A DNA stretch of 64,000 bases from an uncultured Corynebacterium sp. (GTDB taxonomy: Bacteria; Actinomycetota; Actinomycetes; Mycobacteriales; Mycobacteriaceae), in assembly GCF_946998835.1 (NCBI RefSeq), contig NZ_CAMQAZ010000002.1:62001-126000 (forward strand). Reading direction: 5' to 3'. The notes beneath the pieces are model-generated. The model did no database searches. It was not told where the DNA came from and saw only the letters and a list, made by a program, of their open reading frames with translations. This document shows, in pieces, positions 55,005-63,235 of this stretch. The position numbers were made by a program, and so were the translations under genes. Each line of letters starts with the position of its first letter. Positions within the stretch are counted from its first letter, which is position 1.

Positions 55005-55403
55005 CCTCACTTAAGACAGATTCGAGCCCTATTGAATTGAGGTCGCCTCAACGCCAATTGGAAGCGGCCAGGAATCGGAAGCCCGCCACCCCACACCTAA
55101 GCCCCACCCCCACTACCCCACCTTTCAGACATGGCCGTGACATAAACGGGCCTCAATTAAAGGGAATATAAGCCCCACACTAACCCCGCTCCACCCCCAT
55201 TGCGTATTTTTCCCTCCATCGAACCCGGCCCCAACCGCTGGTCGTCACCAATGCAGCTGTGTAACAATTCGACACCGTCAAACATTCTGCCCCCTTTCCC
55301 CAAACGCTGGCTGAGGAAAACCTGTGTCGCTTCTACGCAATCGCCGAGGCGACGATGGACTCGATGGCCGTGCGAACGGGCCGGTAAAGAAAGTCTTGTT
55401 TTT

Positions 55404-56747
55404 ATGACTACTTCGATCATCGCGAATGATCCCAAGCAGCGCCGTCAGGTGCTCACGGGAACTCTCGTAGGTACGACCATTGAGTTTTACGACTTCCTGA
55501 TTTACGCGCAGGCTGCCGCCATCGTGCTCGCTCCGCACTTCATTGAGCCGGCTGCACAGTCGAACCCACAGGTGGCCCAGGTACTCGCCTGGGCCACCCT
55601 GGGTATTTCCTTCCTCTTCCGCCCGCTTGGCGCTATTGTCGCTGGCCATATCGGTGACCGCTACGGGCGCAAGATGATTCTGGTCTTCACCCTCATTGGC
55701 ATGGGTGCCGCTACTTTCTGCATCGGTCTGCTGCCGACCTATGAGTCAATCGGCATCGCCGCGCCTATCCTGCTGGTTCTGCTTCGTATCTTCCAGGGTC
55801 TTTCCGCTGGTGGCGAATGGGGCGGCGCAGCCCTGATGTCTGTGGAGTACGCACCGAAGGAAAAGCGCGGTCTCTACGGCGCATTCCCGCAGGCCGGTGT
55901 TCCGCTGGGTCTGACCCTGGCTACTGGCACCATGCTGATTGTTATGGCCATCATCGGCGAAGAAGCCTACATGGAGTGGGGCTGGCGTGTGCCGTTCCTG
56001 CTGTCCTTCATCCTGGTTCTGATTGGTTACATGATTCGCCGCAGCGTCGACGAGTCCCCGGTCTTCCAGGCTATGCAGGCCGAGTCGGCCGAGCGCTCCG
56101 CTCCGCTGCCAGAGCTCTTCCGCAACCACTGGGGCAAGGTTATCCAGGGTGCCCTGATCTTCGCTGCTCAGCAGGCTACCGGTTACCTCGTGATTGCATT
56201 CTTTGGCGCTTACGCACAGAAGACACTGGGCTACCCGGCAACCGTTGCATGGACCGGTACTCTCGTCGCCGGTATCTGCTGGACCATCTTCATGTTCCTC
56301 GCCGGTGCCTGGTCCGACCGCATCGGTCGCGCCAAGACGTTCATCATCGGCTACGTCCTGATTATGATTTGGGAAGCCGTCATGTGGAGCCTCCTGGAGC
56401 AGGGTCCGTTCCTCTACGTCATGACCGTTGCAGTCCTCACTCTGCCGCTGGCCCTGACCTTCGGCCCGCAGCCGGCCATGTACTCGGAGATGTTCCCGGC
56501 TGAGGTTCGCTACTCGGGTGCGTCCATCGCTTACGCCATCGGCGCGGTCCTGGGTGGCGCATTCGCACCGATGATTGCTCAGATGATCATGGACTCCACC
56601 GGCAACCCGTTCTACATCTCCGTCTACTTGATGGCTATGGCTATCCCGGCCCTGATTGCCCTGTTCCTGCTGCCGAAGGGCCTCGAAAACCGAGACCTCA
56701 TCGAACACCCGGAAACTAACCTCGAAGAGGTTAAGGCGCACGTCTAG
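55404..56747 (+). CDS. MHS-type MFS transporter (metabolite:H+ symporter)
   Basis: The ATG at 55404 gives 447 residues. The family hallmarks are GTTIEFYDFLIYAQAAAIVL in helix 1, LGAIVAGHIGDRYGRKMIL in loop 2-3 and LSAGGEWGGAALMSVEYAP in helix 5. Twelve helices are predicted. The MHS family takes up organic acids, proline/betaine or shikimate-like compounds with protons; the substrate here is unknown. Upstream in-frame sequence is Pro/Arg-rich and not part of the protein. It is followed by a strong terminator. Confidence 0.9.
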   Translation: MTTSIIANDPKQRRQVLTGTLVGTTIEFYDFLIYAQAAAIVLAPHFIEPAAQSNPQVAQVLAWATLGISFLFRPLGAIVAGHIGDRYGRKMILVFTLIGMGAATFCIGLLPTYESIGIAAPILLVLLRIFQGLSAGGEWGGAALMSVEYAPKEKRGLYGAFPQAGVPLGLTLATGTMLIVMAIIGEEAYMEWGWRVPFLLSFILVLIGYMIRRSVDESPVFQAMQAESAERSAPLPELFRNHWGKVIQGALIFAAQQATGYLVIAFFGAYAQKTLGYPATVAWTGTLVAGICWTIFMFLAGAWSDRIGRAKTFIIGYVLIMIWEAVMWSLLEQGPFLYVMTVAVLTLPLALTFGPQPAMYSEMFPAEVRYSGASIAYAIGAVLGGAFAPMIAQMIMDSTGNPFYISVYLMAMAIPALIALFLLPKGLENRDLIEHPETNLEEVKAHV

Positions 56748-56797
56748 TTCCCACAGCTAAAGGCGCATCCCTTCCAACGCGGAACTGATTACGCAAG

Positions 56798-56845
56798 CCG
56801 TCGTCAAGCACTGCACAACGCAGCACTTGCTTGACGACGGTTTTT
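56798..56845 (+). terminator. Intrinsic terminator of the MHS transporter gene
   Basis: CCGTCGTCAAGCA and TGCTTGACGACGG (56798 and 56828 outward) form a stem of about 13 bp with a long loop, followed by TTTTTGCATTT. Confidence 0.88.
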
Positions 56846-56966
56846 GCATTTCCGCCTCCTTCTCATCACGGTGACTCGTTTTCCAAGCCCGCAGCCTCCG
56901 ATTTCCTCATGAGCTTCTCAGCCAAAAGTGCCTGACAAGTCCCCAATATCCCATTAACGTTGGGTT

Positions 56967-59018
56967 ATGGCACAGACTTCCTCCAGTTCCACGCGAATCC
57001 CCCGCCGACGCTCAACCGATGCCCCGAAGATTCTCCCCACCCAGCCCGAACCGGAAGTGGCAAACGCACTGCAAAAGGTCTTGGATGGCTATTTCCCCGA
57101 GGCGCGCGCTGATGTCCGCACTCTTTTAGAAGACCCGTCGCTGCGACCTGCCTACGGGCTGGCCGTGGACGAGGCCAGGCAGCGCACCACCGAGGCGCTG
57201 TCCAAGGTGCTGGAGACCGGCATGCCCTATGGTGCTTTCCGCCCTGACCAGGGAGGCACGGGAGATACCGGCGGAACTCTCTCCGGGATTGAAATGCTCG
57301 GACACACCAACTTGTCGTTGATGGTGAAGTCCGGTGTGCAGTGGGGCCTTTTCGGCGGCGCTGTCAGCAACCTGGGAACCGAACGTCACGGCGAATTGGT
57401 GCGTGACCTCATTGAGCTGCGGGCTCTCGGCTGTTTTGCAATGACCGAACGCGGCCACGGCTCGGATGTGCAATCGCTCGAAACCACGGCACACTACGAC
57501 CCTGAGACGGAAGAATTCATCCTCAATTCGCCCACCGCGTCCTCTGAGAAGTGGTTTTTGGGTAACGCGGCCCGCGATGGGCGCTGGGCAGCGGTCTTCT
57601 GCCAGCTCTACACGCCAGAACAGGAAGAATCTCATGGCGTGCACTGCATTGTCGCCCGAATCCGCAACGATGACGGTTCGCCTGTCGACGGAGTTGCTAT
57701 CGGCGACCATGGCACCAAGGGTGGCCTGTTGGGCGTGGACAACGGCACTCTTGTGTTTGACCACTACCGCGTGCCGCGAGAGAACTTGCTGAACCGTTTT
57801 GCAGATGTCTCAGTTGCTGGCGAGTACAGCAGCGATATTGACAGCCCCAATGCGCGGTTTTTCACAATGCTGGGTGCTCTCGTGCGCGGCCGAGTGACAG
57901 TCGGTGCGGCTGCTGGTGCGGCGACCCGGACCGCACTGACCATTGGCACAAAGTATGCGAACTTGCGACGCCAGTTTGCTCCCGACGATTCGCTGCCGGA
58001 AAAGAAGCTTATTGAATACCGCCAGCACCGTATCCGACTTATCCCCCGCATTGCGCGTTCCTACGGTCTGCAATTTGCCACTAACCTTCTAATCAAGCGG
58101 ATTCACGACCTCGAAGCAGAAGGGCTAGATCGCGCGAATCTGACTCCGGAGCAGGCTCGTAATCTGCGGGAGACGGAGGCGCATGCCGCCGCATTGAAGG
58201 TCGCCAACACAGCACACGCCACCGATGCCATCCAGGAAATGCGTGAGGCTACCGGCGGAGCGGGATATATGGCAGAAAACCTGCTGACCATCCTCAAGGA
58301 AGACTCCGACGTCTTCACCACCTTTGAGGGCGACAACGTGGTGATGTTGCAGCTGGTCACCAAGGAACTCTTGGGAGGATTCGCCCGGGAAGTGCAGAGT
58401 TTTTCCAACTTAGAAATGGTGCGCTTCGGCCTCGACAGTTTCAGTGGCACATTGCGCCGTCGCACTGGTGCGGACGCCGTCGTCCAGAACCTCCTGGACG
58501 CTCTGACGGACGCTGATGAATCTTCGCTTTTTGATCCCGCCAGCCAGATGCAGTTACTCATCGAGCGTGAGAACCGGCTTCTCAAGTCTCTTGCCCGCAG
58601 GTTGCGCCCGGCGCGGAAACTTCCTGTTGAGAAGGCCGCAAAGCTGGTGGACAAGGCGCAGGACCACATGATTTCCTGCGCCTGGGCGCACATCGATCGC
58701 ATCATTTTGGAAGCATTCTTCGAAGCCGAATCCTCACTCACAGACAAGCGCTCCCAGGAGGTGCTTGAACAGGTCCGCGATGTGTTCTTCCTGTCGGTGG
58801 TTTGCGATAACGCAGGCTGGTTCTTGGAGCAGTCACTGCTCACCGGTACTCGCACCAAGGGTGCACGAGCGGGCCTGGCGGATCTCGTTGACTCCCTTGG
58901 CCCCTGGTCTGAGGTGCTTGTCGACGCGTTTGGTGTGCCCAGCACCATGCTGGATATCCCCATGATGGAGCCTTACGACGCGATGACTCCAAAGACGAAG
59001 GCCAACCCGGCTAATTAG
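56967..59018 (+). CDS. Acyl-CoA dehydrogenase / oxidase family flavoprotein
   Basis: A 683-residue protein, longer than standard acyl-CoA dehydrogenases and matching the acyl-CoA oxidase layout: helical N-domain, beta domain with FAMTERGHGSDVQSLETTA and SEKWFLGNA, helical domain with GRVTVGAAAGAATR and FEGDNVVMLQLVTKE, and an extra C-terminal helical region. The FAD and acyl-CoA contacts are therefore in place. It catalyses alpha,beta-desaturation of acyl-CoA; whether O2 or ETF is the acceptor is not clear. The stop overlaps a duplicated TTAGCGGCT. Confidence 0.88.
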   Translation: MAQTSSSSTRIPRRRSTDAPKILPTQPEPEVANALQKVLDGYFPEARADVRTLLEDPSLRPAYGLAVDEARQRTTEALSKVLETGMPYGAFRPDQGGTGDTGGTLSGIEMLGHTNLSLMVKSGVQWGLFGGAVSNLGTERHGELVRDLIELRALGCFAMTERGHGSDVQSLETTAHYDPETEEFILNSPTASSEKWFLGNAARDGRWAAVFCQLYTPEQEESHGVHCIVARIRNDDGSPVDGVAIGDHGTKGGLLGVDNGTLVFDHYRVPRENLLNRFADVSVAGEYSSDIDSPNARFFTMLGALVRGRVTVGAAAGAATRTALTIGTKYANLRRQFAPDDSLPEKKLIEYRQHRIRLIPRIARSYGLQFATNLLIKRIHDLEAEGLDRANLTPEQARNLRETEAHAAALKVANTAHATDAIQEMREATGGAGYMAENLLTILKEDSDVFTTFEGDNVVMLQLVTKELLGGFAREVQSFSNLEMVRFGLDSFSGTLRRRTGADAVVQNLLDALTDADESSLFDPASQMQLLIERENRLLKSLARRLRPARKLPVEKAAKLVDKAQDHMISCAWAHIDRIILEAFFEAESSLTDKRSQEVLEQVRDVFFLSVVCDNAGWFLEQSLLTGTRTKGARAGLADLVDSLGPWSEVLVDAFGVPSTMLDIPMMEPYDAMTPKTKANPAN

Positions 59019-59039
59019 CGGCTTGGTCAGTTAGCGGCT
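59015..59039. repeat. Duplicated TTAGCGGCT between two convergent stop codons
   Basis: The word occurs at 59015-59023, holding the stop of the acyl-CoA oxidase-like gene, and at 59031-59039, reaching the stop of the amidase gene on the other strand. The period is 16 nt. Confidence 0.65.
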
Positions 59040-60009
59040 ACTGAGCTAAGAAACCTTCCAGCCCAGCCACAGTGGCCTCTGCCAAGCGCTGACGGCCTTC
59101 GTTGGAGGTCAGGAGGGCAATGTCGCTGCTGTCGCGCATGTTGCCGTATTCGACCAGCGCCTTTGGCTTCGTCGAGAGATTTAGTCCGGTGAGGTCTGCC
59201 CGCGGATTCAGCCCCTGGCTACCGAGGTAGTTGGATGGAGCAAAACCAGCGGCTACAAAGGCATCACGCAGGGCGGTTGCCAGCGCGGTAGAGCCCTGCT
59301 CGTCATTATTGCCGAGCGGCTGCGAAATCGCAGACACATGGAATCCGCGGTTGCCCTCCCCAGCGCCGTCTGCATGGAGGCTCACCACAGCATCGGCGTT
59401 GGAGACATTTTCCTTCTCTGCTCGGACATCAATGCAGTCTGCACGACCGGTGTCATCAGCACGGCTGAGTAATACTTGGGCACCGCGTTGTTCGAGCAGT
59501 TGCTTGATTTCCTGTGCCATCAGCCAGTTGAACTCGTGCTCTGGAAAGCCGTCGTTGGAAGCAGTGCCGGAGGTATTGCACGGCTTTTGGCCACCACGGC
59601 CGTCCGTGACCATCAGGTCTGCAGGTGGTGGGGTGCCGGCGTGTCCCGGGTCGAGGTAGATGACCTTGCCGGCTACAGCACTAGAGCCGTCGGTACGCGA
59701 AGTAGCGCGATTAGCTTGCTGTTGTTGTGCATCCCCCGGAGCAACTGCGTCGGGGTTAGCAGAATCAGGCATTGCAGACTCCTCATTCGGCGGCGTGGGG
59801 TTCGGCATCTGCACGGACTCTTCCTCAGCGACAAAGGATGCTTGCGTTTCCGTCGACGCAGCTTGCTGAGCACTTCCTACCTTGGAAGCCTCCGTGTCGA
59901 TAGTGCAGGCTACAAGACCGGCTGGCAAAATTGCCGCAGCCACCAAAGCCACAGCTAGTCGCCCTGCTGATTGTTGCATTGTTAGTCGCTGGTGTCCGGG
60001 CTGCCGCAT
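59038..60009 (-). CDS. N-acetylmuramoyl-L-alanine amidase, lipoprotein type
   Basis: The ATG at 60009, with TAGGAG 10 nt upstream, gives 323 residues. The signal region ends in a lipobox (ILPAGLVAC), so the mature protein is probably a lipoprotein. A linker rich in Gln, Ala, Pro and Ser (about 35-110) precedes an Amidase_3 domain. Zinc ligands are His in YLDPGHAG, Glu in FPEHEFNW and His in VSLHADG, with the catalytic Glu in LVEYGNMRD. It cuts the MurNAc-L-Ala bond of peptidoglycan (compare Rv3717). Confidence 0.92.
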   Translation of the reverse strand: MRQPGHQRLTMQQSAGRLAVALVAAAILPAGLVACTIDTEASKVGSAQQAASTETQASFVAEEESVQMPNPTPPNEESAMPDSANPDAVAPGDAQQQQANRATSRTDGSSAVAGKVIYLDPGHAGTPPPADLMVTDGRGGQKPCNTSGTASNDGFPEHEFNWLMAQEIKQLLEQRGAQVLLSRADDTGRADCIDVRAEKENVSNADAVVSLHADGAGEGNRGFHVSAISQPLGNNDEQGSTALATALRDAFVAAGFAPSNYLGSQGLNPRADLTGLNLSTKPKALVEYGNMRDSSDIALLTSNEGRQRLAEATVAGLEGFLAQ

Positions 60010-60367
60010 CGTGCGTTCTCCTAGTATCCGCGCACCTGCCATGTGTTGAGTAACAGTAGCAAACACCCGATTGAGAGTCGCCGGCTCCGAAATATCTTCC
60101 CCTTTCGTTTCCAGGAAACCACTGCACGCCGAAGCGTATGCAGGATTTTCAGGAGTTATCACCGAGAGGTATCGCTGTAGAGGCCCTCGACGTGGCCTTT
60201 CGCCTCTGTCTGAGTTACTCATTCGATTCTGCTTGTACAGGCTGGCGTGGCGCAGCCCGGTTGACAATTCATTTGAAATTTATCAGGGCTGCTGATTTTT
60301 TTGAATCACGCCTCCGCCGAAGGGGGGTGAGCAGTACACCGCACGGGATGGTGAAAGACCCCGCGAG
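60010..60367. other. 358-bp region upstream of the amidase gene
   Basis: Read on the minus strand it is a possible long leader. It contains a hairpin with a C(UUCG)G tetraloop (about 60123-60144) and remains open in the amidase frame back to 60267. On the plus strand ATCAG/CTGAT plus seven T (60282-60302) looks like a weak terminator for an unknown transcript. I do not recognise a known riboswitch. Confidence 0.35.
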
Positions 60368-61246
60368 TTACCAGCCGCGGGTGGCCACTCGGTCCCAGAG
60401 AGCGTTGCTCGCCAGCTCACCGACGCCCGCTGGTGAAGTACCAACGAACGCGTCTCGTGCCTCAGGATCATCAGCAAGGATGTAGCGGAACCACGCGGTG
60501 GCGTAACCGTCCCCGAACTCTAAGACGTCCTTGTGATCCGCGCCCAGGCGGCGTGCAATGACCGCCGGACCACCAGCTGATTGAAAGCTCTCCTCTAGGT
60601 CTGACCACGGGCTGACAAGCCAGCGGTCCGAACGACCATCGCTGGTCATCAAGAACAACGGTGCCTCTACGTTCGCGGTGGTGTAGTCCCAGTCATTGGA
60701 CTTTGCCACTTTGTGGGAGGCCGGGCTCGCCGCATACACAGCTGCTACCTCCGTGTGGGCCGCAGCGTTGATAGCGCCCGCACCGCCCTGTGAGTGCCCG
60801 AAAATGCCAACCCGTGATCGGTCCACGCGAGAATCCAGTTCCGGCAATCGCTCAATTAAGTGCACGACATTCTCCCCTGTTCCAGTTTGGAGAGTCTCAT
60901 CGCCGACAACCACGAAACCCCAACTAGCCAGGTGTTCCGCCACGGGCAGGTAGCTGCTCAACGGCGTGTTCGTGCCATTAGCCATGACCACCGCCGGAAA
61001 CGGCCCCGCGCCCGTCGGTGCCGCGATGGTCACGTCGCCGTCGCGCTGCACGTCGACTGCGTGCGGCCCCTCGCCCGCGAACGATGCCTCCAGCGGGCCA
61101 CCCGTTTCAGCGCTATACCCGGCAGCCACGCCGTCATCACCGGTCACGCTGTCTGCATCGACCCACTGCATGAATCCCACAAACCCGACAAACGCCACCA
61201 CAATCACGGCCACCACGGCAATCATGCCAACCACAAGCTTTTTCAT
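60368..61246 (-). CDS. Exported alpha/beta hydrolase (cutinase/chlorophyllase-like)
   Basis: A 292-residue protein. A signal-anchor occupies residues 4-27 (LVVGMIAVVAVIVVAFVGFV). The hydrolase core has PFPAVVMANGTNTPLSSY, the nucleophile elbow GIFGHSQGGAGA, Asp in LMTSDGRSD and His in GADHKDV. The order and spacing match the dienelactone hydrolase/polyester hydrolase-like group. The substrate is unknown; an ester of host or envelope lipid is possible. A 7-residue gap pattern DDPEARDAF near the end is as in that group. Confidence 0.85.
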   Translation of the reverse strand: MKKLVVGMIAVVAVIVVAFVGFVGFMQWVDADSVTGDDGVAAGYSAETGGPLEASFAGEGPHAVDVQRDGDVTIAAPTGAGPFPAVVMANGTNTPLSSYLPVAEHLASWGFVVVGDETLQTGTGENVVHLIERLPELDSRVDRSRVGIFGHSQGGAGAINAAAHTEVAAVYAASPASHKVAKSNDWDYTTANVEAPLFLMTSDGRSDRWLVSPWSDLEESFQSAGGPAVIARRLGADHKDVLEFGDGYATAWFRYILADDPEARDAFVGTSPAGVGELASNALWDRVATRGW

Positions 61247-61381
61247 GCTCTATATTGTGTTTCCCACGAGAGTGAAGGTCACTAGCGCTAGCACTACTTT
61301 TCCTGTACACAGCGCATGACCTGGCACCACCTATAAGAACGTTGGCCTGTTGTACAGCTCCACTGCAAGAGCAAAAGCTTC

Positions 61382-61585
61382 CTAACTCTTCTCTAGGAGC
61401 CGCTCAATGATCTCTTCCTGTCCCTTATCCACGAGGGACCATTCTAACTTCTGCTCCCGATTCACCTCTTCGGTGTTCTCAGCCTGTGCCCTGTCTACAC
61501 TCGGAATAGCACGGATAATCTGGGACAACTTAGCCAGTGACGATAGGAAAATACCCCCGCTGGAACACTGTTCTAGCTGGGGCTT
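61382..61585 (-). pseudogene. Possible coding remnant downstream of tRNA-Thr
   Basis: The frame reads through about 66 residues, ending AENTEEVNREQKLEWSLVDK and then GQEEIIERLLEKS. The composition (charged, helical) looks like the C-terminus of a real protein. There is no ATG between the tRNA and this segment, and the frame only reaches a start by crossing the tRNA. It may be the 3' end of a gene lost when something integrated at, or left, the tRNA. The family is not recognised. The 340-bp gap otherwise shows nothing. Confidence 0.35.
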
Positions 61586-61590
61586 AATGG

Positions 61591-61663
61591 AGCCGCCTGC
61601 GAGAATCGAACTCGCGACCTTCTCATTACGAGTGAGACGCTCTACCGACTGAGCTAAGGCGGC
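61591..61663 (-). tRNA. tRNA-Thr (anticodon CGU)
   Basis: On the minus strand the acceptor stem GCCGCCT pairs with AGGCGGC, the D arm includes AGCTCAGTCGGTAGAGC, the anticodon loop is CTCGTAA between TCTCA and TGAGA, and the T arm is TCGCGAGTTCGATTCTCGCA. The anticodon CGU reads ACG. CCA is encoded at 61590-61588. In M. tuberculosis a threonine tRNA also follows the delta-prime gene. Confidence 0.95.
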
Positions 61664-61797
61664 ACGCACATTGCGCCGAGCTTTCAAGCAAGCAGAAATA
61701 ACCCTGCACAAAATGTACAAGCGGTAATACTACTGTACTGCCCCCATCGCTACCAAAATGGGGCCTGCAGTCCGCTGCATTAGGCGCGGCTACCGGC

Positions 61798-63153
61798 TTA
61801 CCTACGACCAACCTGCCCTGCAATCTGCAACTTAGCCATCAATTCATCCATCAAGACCGTCAACTTCACTGCAGTCACGAGCATGCCGCGCACCTCGGTG
61901 ACAGCATCGATGGAGGCCAATATCGCTTCCGGAGGAAGGCGCCGGGCTAGCTCCGTGGCTGTCCGGCGACGATCGGGATTAATGAGGTAGACGGAGCCAT
62001 CCCCAAACTCGGAATCAGCGTCAGAAGCCGACCCACCACGCTCGGCCCCAAACGCCAGCACCAGGGCGTCACGGTAAAGCCCCATAATGTCGGTCAACGA
62101 CAGGTCAATCAGATCTGACTCCGCACGCCTGCGCCGCCGCTTCTGATTTTCCTCCAGCTCCTTGATCACGCCCTTAGAGCCGCGCAGCGCCGCCTGCGCA
62201 CCCTTGCCGGACGCACCTACGCCCAGTGAGCGCTCGAGGTTCTCCAGCTCCTCAGCCTCTAGTGGCTCCATCCGCCGCTTCACCTCGCCAGCCACTTCGT
62301 TGGCCAGCTCACGCGCCGCCACGTATGACTTCGCCGGATCGAACACAGCCTCCACGAAATCCAAGGCCTTTCCCCGCCAGGTACGCGAACCCTCATCGGA
62401 AACAAAGCCACGCGCACGCCCAATATGACCGTTGGACACCGTCGCGGCCCAGACCGCTTGCTCGTCGGTAAGCTCTGGCCGCTCGGCGCGCAGGAGGTTT
62501 GTGACGTCGTCGATATGCGGCGTCGGCACATAGACATGGCGGCAGCGCGAACGGAGCGTAACGGAGAAATCCTCCGCGTTCGTCGTTGGTGCGCACATGA
62601 TGATGACGGTGCGCAGAGGCGGCTCTTCCACCACCTTGAGCAGCGCATTTGATGCGGATTCGTTGAGCCGGTCGGCGTCTTCGATGATCAGCACGCGGCA
62701 ATCCGCCGTCGTGGGCATCTTGTAAGCCCAGGGCCGCAGCTCGTCCCTCACCGTCGCCACCGAGATAATGGTGCCCTCCGGGCGCACGATTTTGATGTCG
62801 CCATGCGTTCCCGCCAGCGCCGTCCGGCAGCCCTCGCACTCACCGCATCCGGGGTTGTCATGCCTCGTGCACAGCAGCGCCGCCGCAAAAGCCGTCGCCG
62901 TCACCGACCGCCCCGACCCCGCAGGACCAGTGAACAGCCAGGCGTGCGTCATGTCCGAGTCGCGTGGCACATCGCTTAACGACGACCCCGCGTCCCCACC
63001 TTCCGGCGAAACCTCCGCCCCATCGCCTGCCAGCGGTTGACCATTGGCAAAGCGATAATGCGCAGCGCGCACAGCAGCCTGCAGCCGCTGACGAACCCCA
63101 CCGGTTTCGGGCATACGAGAAAACACGCTGCGCTCTGTCATGGGCTCTGTCAT
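61798..63153 (-). CDS. holB: DNA polymerase III subunit delta-prime
   Basis: The ATG at 63153 gives 451 residues; starts at 63159 (GTG) and 63141 are alternatives. The AAA+ domain has a P-loop-like LFTGPAGSGRSVTATAFA, a zinc module (CTRHDNPGCGECEGCR), the Walker B region RVLIIEDADRLN and sensor-1 APTTNAEDF with an SRC motif (LRSRCRHVYVPT). The C-terminal collar domain follows. It is part of the clamp loader at the replication fork. It corresponds to Rv3644c. Confidence 0.94.
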   Translation of the reverse strand: MTEPMTERSVFSRMPETGGVRQRLQAAVRAAHYRFANGQPLAGDGAEVSPEGGDAGSSLSDVPRDSDMTHAWLFTGPAGSGRSVTATAFAAALLCTRHDNPGCGECEGCRTALAGTHGDIKIVRPEGTIISVATVRDELRPWAYKMPTTADCRVLIIEDADRLNESASNALLKVVEEPPLRTVIIMCAPTTNAEDFSVTLRSRCRHVYVPTPHIDDVTNLLRAERPELTDEQAVWAATVSNGHIGRARGFVSDEGSRTWRGKALDFVEAVFDPAKSYVAARELANEVAGEVKRRMEPLEAEELENLERSLGVGASGKGAQAALRGSKGVIKELEENQKRRRRRAESDLIDLSLTDIMGLYRDALVLAFGAERGGSASDADSEFGDGSVYLINPDRRRTATELARRLPPEAILASIDAVTEVRGMLVTAVKLTVLMDELMAKLQIAGQVGRR

Positions 63154-63235
63154 GGCCACAACTCTAGCGCGCCCCTCGGGACTCTTGTGAGGTAACTACT
63201 CCCTGCAATCCGGGCTTGCCACTAAGGTAGAAGAC

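Larger units (their letters stand above)
54658..55403. other. 746-bp divergent intergenic region between two transporters
   Basis: No gene is supported. It contains a CTTTACGACG word (54666-54675), a decayed palindromic element (54944-55004), runs of C and CCCC-rich words, and a GTCGC/GCGAC hairpin near 55327-55354. Promoters for the two transporter genes must lie here but none is clear. Confidence 0.45.

Noticed and set aside
60010..60367. A c-di-AMP (ydaO) riboswitch upstream of the amidase
   Set aside because: I looked for the conserved GGGGGAACC and CGCUUAAC-like blocks on the minus strand and did not find them in order.
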